Below, one piece after another: positions 56,023 through 64,000 of a DNA stretch of 64,000 bases. Every line of letters starts with the position of its first letter. Positions within the stretch are counted from its first letter, which is position 1. The stretch is from Sanghuangporus weigelae (lineage: Eukaryota > Basidiomycota > Agaricomycetes > Hymenochaetales > Hymenochaetaceae). The notes under the pieces are model-generated. The model did not search any database. It saw nothing but the letters and a program-made list of their open reading frames with translations, and had not been told where the DNA came from. Both the position numbers and the translations under genes were made by a program. The DNA is taken from assembly GCA_033182465.1 (NCBI GenBank), contig CP137329.1, positions 744,001-808,000 of the forward strand, given 5' to 3'.

Positions 56023-58270
56023 CTATAATTGCGCACACAACGACTTCCCTCTAGCAATCTGCGCTCTACACAGACTCAACTCCGTCGGCATCGCTACAAT
56101 CGAGGCGAGCAGGATGCCAGACGAGTCCGCAAAGCCAATCGAGCCGATTTGGAATTCGCGTTCTTGTTTGGTGCGTTCTTTTCTTTCTGTTTCCCTTGAG
56201 AGGATGCTCGCGCTCACGCTCGCGGCATCTCCGAGTCCGTTTTCCGGGCTGGAGTTGGTAGGTAGATGCCGCCGGTCTTGGTTTATTCGGAAGAAGACGT
56301 TTACGCTTGATGGAAAAAAGGGAGGGAAAAATGGAAGAATGAAATTTTGATGAAGTGAAATAAATGAGGACAGACGTACTAGGCCAAGCCGCCGCAAATT
56401 CCCTCAATGCTAATTAAGAGGAAAACTATACCAGATGCAAGGCCTTCAGAGTCTTCAGGGACTATCCCCACTCCCGATTCAAATGTCAATGCAACAAGGA
56501 TCGTAAATTGGACTACAGCTGGCACGGGTAGTAGTCGAGATGGTAGTGGAGGCAGCCCGAAAGATATGGAAGAACGGGATAGGAATACGGTTGTTTGGTA
56601 TACCAGCTGCAGGCCATGAAGAGGGGCCAGAAAAAGAGAAGGAGAGGTGAGAGACCGTGAAGTTAGTCTCGCGCGATACATGTTTCATCTGTCTCACCTG
56701 CCAAAGTGGGTAATAATCGCGAATTGAGTGGATTACCAGACTCATGATTGGGTGCTCGTCTGGGGAAGGGACTGGATAGACGAGCGTCGGCGCAATACCC
56801 TAAATATTAGAAGCGTCAATGATATTGAGAAAACGAAACAAAAATGGCTGGGAAACTTTGTACCTGGTTGATCGTGTACTCGAACTGGGAAAACGATTTT
56901 GTAAATAAGGTACCTCAAAAGAATTCAAATCTGAACCCACGAGGTATACACAAACTATAGGGATAGTCAGCAGCTAGTCCATTACTTAATTCACCTAGCA
57001 ACACTCACATAATGGCAACATATACTTCACAAGGAGGGGTCTGACGAGATTCCACTTATCTTGCCCGGAGAGTGCCACGACGCGGGCTTTTCCTGGCGGC
57101 ACTTGTTCATCGACGTCCTCCCTTTCGCCATCTATACTTGATGCTGCATCATCAACAGGCAGAGGAGTATATTCCGAAGCGATTGCTGCGGTGGATTCAG
57201 ATGTAGGAATTGACAATTGCTCAAAGTCCTTCGGACTCGGTCGAATGAAGAAATATGTTAAGGGGATGATTAAAGGGAAGAGCTGGAAGCTATGGGTTAG
57301 TGAGCGCGGTCGCAGAAGGAAGAATCGAAGTATTACAGATGAAATCCCAACACCTGCGCGAACACCCAAATTTCGCATCTCCCACCAGACAAATGCACCC
57401 ACAAGGCCGGCGGCACCTGTTCCTGAAGCGAAGTATCTAGTTGAGTGTTGTAAGCTATTAAATCAAACAGGTTTTCAGAAGTATTGTACCCAACGCTACG
57501 TCCTCCGACGGATGAAGGATGGTATTTTGTCGACAATTGTAAGAATGTCAATTCTCCGAGGCCTGCATACAACACATACTTCATTGTAGATAATAGCAAC
57601 ACGAAGATTCGGAAGCTGACCTGAAGAGAATGAAGCAAGGCCTATCCCTAGTAGTCTCATTTCTAATGTATCAAATGCGGCAACTACCTTGAAATGATAG
57701 AAACTTCATCAGCAAACTTTCAGACGATGTAGATATTGGACCAGTACAATCATCCCAAGCGTGCTCAGGAACCAACATCCTAGGAGGCGCCTCACGTATC
57801 GTATTCGCCCCTTCAACAAGTATGGCCAGCCGACCTTTGCCACGAGTGCTGGCGCGATGTTACAGAAAGCGATGATGCCCTTCGGAGTCGAGGGTGGAAC
57901 AAGATCAAGTGCCGCTGATAAAATGATAACATACAGCACTGTGCAGAGGATGAGAATGTGAAAGGAGGAATATGTCTGAACACACAAACCATTGTTTATT
58001 AGACCAAAGAGAAAGAAGGATAGACCGAGTCTGAATAGAAGCCTTCGTGTATCTAAGAAGGATGATTACGTCAAAGTAGATCGTTTTCGAAGAAATTGGA
58101 GTGAAAATACGTTTATCTGATTCCACGCCTGATTCTTCATGCTCTTCGAATAACGGAGCCTGTTCCGAGTTTACTTCATCATCAACAGCCATTCCAGATG
58201 ACGAACTGCGCAATTCTATGAATTCGGCACGGGTATCAGAAGAATGTGACGTGCCAACAGGCGAAACCAT
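56023..58270 (-). CDS. BTN1: Battenin / CLN3 family vacuolar membrane protein
   Basis: The CLN3/Btn1 family affects vacuolar pH and lysosomal transport. The gene runs from ATG 58270 (MVSPVGTSHSSDTRAEF) through an acidic N-terminal tail to LGLSFFLFGLINN. Then come YVIILSAALDLVPPSTPKG, NIAPALVAKVGWPYLL, GLGELTFLQLSTKYHP, GAFVWWEMRNLGVRAGVG and a cytoplasmic loop (about 60 residues, acidic). LVRPLLVKYMLPL and LVYQTTVFLSRSSISFG follow. The end is ELSLCRAQIARGKSLCAQL. The motifs and the 11-helix pattern fit CLN3. Short introns are frequent, and the exon limits in the middle are approximate. Confidence 0.87.
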
Positions 58271-58510
58271 GCAACCTGGCAAAGGCTACGTGAAGAGTGT
58301 TCAGAAGGACTGAGTGATACAGTCGTCTAGTTGCGAGGATGATACTGTAGCATCCCAGAGACAAGCAACGATGAGATGCTGAGAGCGGCAAGAGACGGAT
58401 GTACTGCACGTGATCTGGATGGCAAATTAAAACTTTTACCTGAACTTGAACTTTCGCGACCATTTCGTTTGTCGATAGTACAACGAGTACTTCGCGACTA
58501 ATCTGCAAGG
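58271..58510. promoter_or_regulatory. Divergent promoter, CLN3 and Dbp4; TGAACTTGAA at 58441-58450
   Basis: The 240-bp gap contains accTGAACTTGAActtt about 60 bp before the Dbp4 ATG. The same core occurs at 52349-52358 in the SURF6 divergent promoter. Confidence 0.45.
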
Positions 58511-61365
58511 ATGGGCGAATCTGTGAATGCCCAAGCAGGTCCATCGAGTCCATCCGGTTTGGTCAAGACCAAGGCCAGAAAGAGCGGAAAGAAACCCAAG
58601 TTTCAGAAAAGGTCGAAACCTCGCTCTGAAGCACAAGTAATTGATGTTCTAGATAGGCAGGCGATGGAATTTGTGAGTCCCACAGAACTATTTGTTCCAA
58701 GTCTACCTAATTCGTTTCTCAGGAAGCTAATCCAGACCTGACTGACTTCGCCGATTTACCCATCTCTCCGAACACGAAGAAGGGACTCAAGAAAGCTTAC
58801 TTCGTAAAAATGACCGATATTCAGGCGAGGAGTATACCTTTATCTCTGAAAGGAAAAGATGTGCTTGGTGCAGCACGGACGGGTAGTGGAAAGACTCTTG
58901 CGTTTTTGGTCCCTGTGCTGGAGATGCTGTATCGGAAGAGATGGGGTCCGCAGGATGGGTTAGGAGCGTTAATTATTTCTCCAACTCGAGAACTGGTGCG
59001 CCGCTTTCAACTCACTAATGTCCGTTATACCGATGATCGAATCCTAGGCAGCGCAAATTTTCGATGTGCTTCGATCTATAGGCGGTTACCATTCGTTCTC
59101 TGCTGGACTCGTTATCGGCGGCAAAAACTTGAAGGACGAGCGAGAGCGATTGAACCGCATGAATATTCTTGTAGCAACACCTGGCAGGTTGCTCCAGCAT
59201 ATGGACCAGACATTCGGATTTGATTGTGATAATCTACAGATGCTCGGTAACTCCATTCTCGTTCTAAACTGCCATCACATTGATTGCTGAATGAACGAAA
59301 TGATAGTCCTCGATGAAGCCGATCGTATACTTGACATGAACTTTTCACGAACCGTCAATGCTCTTCTTGCGCACCTTCCTCGTACCCGCCAGAGTCTGTT
59401 GTTCTCCGCCACTCAGACTGAATCTGTGAAAGACCTCGCACGACTCTGTTTGAAGGATCCTGTCTACGTTGGAGTAAAGGAGGAAGGGTCTGAGACGGCT
59501 ACTCCGAAGTCGCTGGAGCAGCACTACGTCGTATGCGAGCTCGACGAGAAACTGAATGTTCTCTGGAGTTTCATCAAGAGTCATTTGCAGAGCAAGGTCC
59601 TCGTGTTCTTCTCCAGCGGGAAACAGGTACATCTTACAATGATACTATCTGCTTATTTGGCTGACTGCATGGGATACAGGTCCGTTTCGTCTACGAAACA
59701 TTTTGCAGACTCCGACCAGGAGTCTCACTGATGCATCTCCACGGAAAGCAAAAGCAAGCAACTCGACTCGGTACCTGCGCCAAGTTCACCTCCACGAAGC
59801 ACGCCGTGCTATTATCCACTGACCTCGCCGCTCGAGGGCTTGACTTTCCTTCCGTTGACTGGGTGCTGCAAGTTGATGCTCCCGAAGACGCGGAGACTTA
59901 CATCCACCGCGTGGGTCGCACAGCGCGATATGAGAGTAGAGGAAAAGGACTTTTATTACTTTGTCCGAGCGAGGAAGAGGGCATGATGGCTGCACTGAAA
60001 ACGAAGGAGATCAAGATCGAGAAGATTAAGATTAAGCAGAGCAAGACGCAGAGTATCGAGAAGCATTTGCAGAATTTGGCGTTCCAGGATCCGGAGATTA
60101 AATATCTTGGTCAAAAAGTATAGTTTCATTCTTTTACTTCCTGGGCTGCTGGCCCGAAGCTAACTACAGAATTTCAGGCATTCGTATCATACATGCGATC
60201 GGTCTTCCTTCACAAAGACAAATCAATATTCAAAATAGACGAGCTTCCTGTGGAGAAGTTTGCAGTGTCTCTGGGCTTACCAGGTGCACCGAAAATCAAA
60301 TTTCTGAGCAAGGAGGCTGCGAAGAAGCGGAAGAACGCGTCATATCTCGAGAAGCAACCTCGGAAAGAAGTTGCTCTTGCTTTGGACAAAGGCGAACAGT
60401 CTGATGACACCAGTGGTGACAACGCGTCTTCTCAAGATGACTCTGGAGAAGAATACAAATCCACGCAACAGATTGAAGAAAACGAAGATCGGACGAAGAA
60501 GGTGCGTTTGTCAGAACGCCATAAGGATATGTTTAATTTACTCGATTGCAGAACGGTGCTGTACGAACAAAATACGATCGGATGTTCGAGCGGAAGAACC
60601 AAAACATTCTTTCAGAACACTACACGAAGCTCGTCGACCATCATCAGTCGGGTAATGGCGATGAAGACGAAGACGACTTCATCACGCTCAAACGTGCAGA
60701 CCACGATCTGGACACCTCCAACATCTCCAGCCAACCAACTCCTTCCGCTTCCCTCACACCCACTTCGGACTTGCATGCGACCTCCAAACGCAAACTCAAA
60801 ATCGGTCAATCCAAAAAAGCGATGCTCAGATACAAAGGACAAGGTGAAAAGCTCCTATTCGACGACGAAGGCAAGGCGCACAAGGTATATGAAATGCGTG
60901 GGGTAGAAGAGGAGTTCAAAGACCGCGATGCGCTTGACGTTGCTAAGGAATTCGCGGAAGGTGAAAGGGGCAAACTCAAAGAGGCTGATGTGGAAGATAA
61001 AGCGCAGGCGAAAGAGAAGAAGAGGGAGAAGAAGAGGAAGAGGAAGGAGAAAGAGAGACAGGTTTGTTTTTTTGCTTTTGGCAAATTTCCCCTTGCGATG
61101 TGAACCTGATTGAATCATCTTCCGTTTTTCGTAGGAACGAGCCACTGCAGGGTCTGGCGGTTTACAGGTCGGGCCAACATTGGACGATGGTTACTCGTCT
61201 CCGAGCTTCGACTTCATCTCTTCAGGAAGCGATGCCGATGACGATACTTTCGACATCCCTCCGACGAAGAAGCGAAAGAATGTGAAACTGGAAATAACCC
61301 CTACTGAGATTGGAACGTCGTTGGAAGATGAAGAGGCACTGGCTTTGAGGTTGTTGGGACGTTAA
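58511..61365 (+). CDS. DBP4: DEAD-box RNA helicase Dbp4/DDX10
   Basis: Dbp4 (Hca4) unwinds U14 snoRNA from pre-rRNA during 18S processing in the nucleolus. From ATG 58511 the basic N-terminus is followed by [16 protein letters not shown] (Q motif), AARTGSGKT (Walker A), SPTRELAAQIF (after an intron at about 58996-59048), [19 protein letters not shown] (DEAD), [20 protein letters not shown] and [11 protein letters not shown]. The Dbp4-type C-terminus follows, with [20 protein letters not shown], acidic stretches, [19 protein letters not shown] and a basic [12 protein letters not shown] tail, ending ALALRLLGR. About seven introns interrupt it. It is divergent from CLN3. Confidence 0.93.
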
Positions 61366-62428
61366 TCTTACCCGTGTACACTCTGTTGTATCGTCGTGAG
61401 AGCAGCGAGAAATCATGATCATGATTAAGATTAATATGCTCAATATACATAAAGCAAGGAATAGCTCACGAAGAGCTAATAGAGACAAAAAATTCAAATT
61501 AATCACGACAGACCCAGAGTAGTCTGAATCGAGTTTCACGAGACGAAGTCGTGAGCCGCGAAGTGCACTGAAGGACACAACTCGGCCAACCAATCTTACG
61601 AACCTTTTCCCCCAGAACAACCTTTCTGAGGTATGCACCACGCAGATTGAAAAGTCTACGCACCGCCCAGCGTGTCTCGGATCTGCAAATACGAGCCAGC
61701 AGCAGAGGACTGCATGGCGTTAAGCCGGAAGTGCATTTTCCGACTCCCTAGTCGAGTATCTCATTACTTTCTGCGTGAGAGGGACAACAACCAGGCTTGC
61801 GCTTGTATCGCGAGACCAGATAAAATCGACAGGCCGATTTTATGAACGGCCCTCAGCTAGCGGTGCAGACAAAGATCCGCACCAGCTAGAAAACAGCCAA
61901 CCTCGCGGAGCAGAAGGCTGACTACGATCAAGAGAAAATCGCAGTGTAGGATGGGAGGAAAAACAAGTATCGTAAGATACAGGCTTAAAAGGCCAAGTGT
62001 GCCCGGTCCTCGAAACGACTTCCAAATGCCCCTCCCCTCACTCGACGTCGGCCTTTGGCCCGCGTCTTCGTGCAGTAATGGATTGCGCGACTCATGAGGA
62101 GCCACTCAGGGCAATGTCTTTCTGGTTCGTTCCTCGACAAATTTGATTATTATTGCCGGTCCCATCAGGGGACGATCAAGGAGGACTGTAATGCTCAGAC
62201 CTTAGCCCACTCGCAAGGAAAGTTGCAAAGGCACCTGTACGTAGCGAGTGTCGCGGCTTTGGGTCTGTCGTGGTTAAAGGAAGAAAAATGCCAGTCGGCT
62301 AAATGAAATATTTGTATATGATGACTCGGACTCGGATTGCATGATATAAGCATTTCTCACGCATTTGCGAAGAATTTATTTTTGCCTGTTCAATTCGTGC
62401 CGCCGCGACTTCGCCTCATAGTGTATCC
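61366..62428. other. Intergenic region without recognised gene
   Basis: About 1.06 kb between Dbp4 and Rce1. A possible hairpin (ctagcggtgc...gcaccagctag, about 61857-61890) is present. The minus-strand frames of 61-139 residues overlap the Dbp4 end or lack support. No repeat or TATA box was recognised. Confidence 0.45.
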
Positions 62429-63656
62429 ATGGGCGACCATGCCATCTCTCAATTTCACTCTCTTTGCTTGGCCGGTCTCATATCAGGCAGCTACGTTTTA
62501 TCAATATATCTGTCTCTTTTCATAGCAAAGCCCAAGCCGCCTCTCTGGAGAAATGACCCGGCTGTAATCAAAGCGCGTTGCTTATTAGCTTCAATAAGCA
62601 GTCTGTTAAGCTGTGGGGTTGTGTACTTCACGATTCTGTACGCCTTTGGTGAAGACGTGCGTTGGTTTTGATGTATCCGTGAATTGTACATCTGACTGGT
62701 TTGTGTTTTGGAGCCTGTAGCAATGAACGAGACTCTTGTCCACTTGGGATTTTCTCTCGGACCTCCTTCGCAAATTTTAGCGCACTTGATCGTGCCCGCA
62801 CTGTTCTTGGGACCACTCTATGCAACATTCCTAAGCCAGTCGTTCCCTTTGCAACAAAATTGGGACTTTGATAGTGATTTCAAGTCACGTTTTCTGACCT
62901 GGGAGGGTTTTAGAAATTATGCTATGGTCTGCTCTTGCGATTCTTCGTGTCCGACCCGAATCCTCTTTGATCCTGCATTCTCAGGCTCCAACTACCGAAG
63001 AGGTCACATATCGCGCGTGCCTTTTGTCCGTGTACAAGCTCGCTGGGCACAGTAAAAACACGATGATATGGCTCGCGCCTTGCTGGTTTGGTTTAGGTGA
63101 GACTCATCTGCAGAGAGCAAGGTGGAATTTAACGTATTTTTCAGCTCATATTCATCACGCCTCCGAAACTTATAAGCGTTTAGGAAAGACGTCAGCTGCG
63201 TTACGCACGACTCTGACTAGCACCCGTATGCTCAGTGATACATAATAAATCTTCGCACACCATGTTCACGCCTTGAAAGTATTCCAGTTTGCTTACACAA
63301 CGATCTTCGGGTGGTTATGTAGTTTTCTCTTTCTACGAACAGGTAGATATGCTCGCTCTTTAGATCTCTCTGGTTTCGGCTGACTTGCTTCTTCAGGTTC
63401 CATCTTCGTGCCTATTTCTGCTCATATATTCTGCAATATCATGGGATTCCCTGCTATGACCTGGGAACTGAAGCAATTCCCTTCTCATAGGACCTGTAAG
63501 CTGTTCTTTCTCGTTATCATCTGTCCTTCCTTATGCTAATTCTTGTCGAACTTGTAAATAGCTATCGTACTGTCTTACGTAGCGGGCGTCGTATTGTTTT
63601 ATTATTTTCTGTTTCCGTGGTCATTTAATCCTTATAGCATCTACTGGAAGATGTAA
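62429..63656 (+). CDS. RCE1: CAAX prenyl protease 2 (Rce1)
   Basis: Rce1 is an ER membrane protease that removes the -aaX tripeptide from prenylated proteins such as Ras. Seven exons (62429-62656, 62714-62926, 62985-63096, 63145-63225, 63280-63342, 63397-63495, 63562-63656) join in phase to 296 residues. Catalytic-site motifs are APTTEEVTYRACLL (paired Glu, residue about 154), FGLAHIHHASE (His) and SAHIFCNIMGFP (His, Asn). Hydrophobic helices include SGSYVLSIYLSLFI and VLSYVAGVVLFYYFLFPWSF. Two donors (gtctgctc, and gtgcgt before cctgtagc) were chosen to keep the conserved frame; the gaps they leave are 57 and 58 bp. The end is NPYSIYWKM. Confidence 0.9.
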
Positions 63657-64000
63657 TCGCAGTGCCTTTTTTTGCTCAATCTAGCCAGTCGCGCTCACAA
63701 CTACTAGCCTTAAAGGCCCGCAGGACTCCGATTCTCTGCCAATCCTCACATAGACAACGTCAATTCACTTCGACCCAGTTACCGATCGAAGTCTTTCAGC
63801 ACTGCATAAGTCGATTTCCATGGATCAATTATAACATCTTTCTTTATTCTGTACAGTCTATTTTTCGAGTATGAGAGAATGCGAGACGAGAATGAGCAAT
63901 GCGACAATAAAAATAATTCTTGCGATGACCAGAAAGAAAGAAAACGTGAAATACTAGGAAAGCAAGGCGCAGAGCAAATCAGAGCACGGTGGACGACAAA
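63657..64000. other. Downstream flank
   Basis: About 340 bp after Rce1. AT-rich; I recognise no gene or repeat. Confidence 0.4.

Noticed and set aside
61222-61641. 139-residue minus-strand frame
   Set aside because: It overlaps the last Dbp4 exon on the opposite strand and shows no motif.
61857-61890. Hairpin as an ncRNA gene
   Set aside because: The stem is short and there is no promoter or terminator around it.

Overview
The window is nuclear DNA from a filamentous basidiomycete, most likely an Agaricomycete. Genes are dense and cut by many 45-65 bp introns (GTRNGY...CTRAY...YAG). They include fungal-only proteins such as a chitin synthase fused to a myosin motor, Atg1, Sfm1, a Zrg17-type transporter and type I metacaspases with CxxC prodomains. 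There are also multi-copy AT-hook/PB1-like proteins of the kind common in Agaricomycetes. No rRNA, tRNA or CRISPR was found. All exon structures were read by eye.

Left part (1-15.6 kb): an accessory island. Two almost identical 2,089-bp units carrying a decayed Tc1/mariner-type transposase lie in opposite orientation (1381-4730 plus, 12825-14913 minus). The left one is split by a solo LTR (3005-4261). Between them lie two unrecognised plus-strand genes (5695-7121, with a HEPN-like motif, and 7440-8756) and a minus-strand gene (9058-11226) with an AT-hook, a PB1-like stretch, an SR-rich stretch and a C-terminal SAM-like domain that is cut by an in-frame TGA. A decayed copy of that gene (about 4850-5445) sits beside the left unit in mirrored order, so the island looks like an old inverted segmental duplication. 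MITEs lie at 808-1307 and 14943-15579, and a probable LTR piece at about 11.5-12.8 kb.

Middle (15.6-43.7 kb): conserved housekeeping genes. They are metacaspase 1 (+), 6-phosphofructo-2-kinase/fructose-2,6-bisphosphatase (-), 4-nitrophenylphosphatase/phosphoglycolate phosphatase (+), metacaspase 2 (-), serine palmitoyltransferase subunit LCB1 (+), a myosin-motor chitin synthase (-), the ribosomal-protein arginine methyltransferase Sfm1 (+), autophagy kinase Atg1 (-) and a single-pass membrane protein (-).

Right part (43.7-64 kb): a MITE (44118-44517), two unrecognised largely disordered proteins (+), SURF6/Rrp14 (-) divergent from a Zrg17-like cation transporter (+), CLN3/battenin (-) divergent from the DEAD-box helicase Dbp4 (+), and the CAAX protease Rce1 (+).

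The genes do not form one pathway. Recurrent themes are ribosome biogenesis (SURF6, Dbp4, Sfm1), vacuole and autophagy (Atg1, CLN3) and endomembrane processing (LCB1, Rce1, Zrg17). The least explained part is the transposon-bounded island and its three lineage-specific genes.
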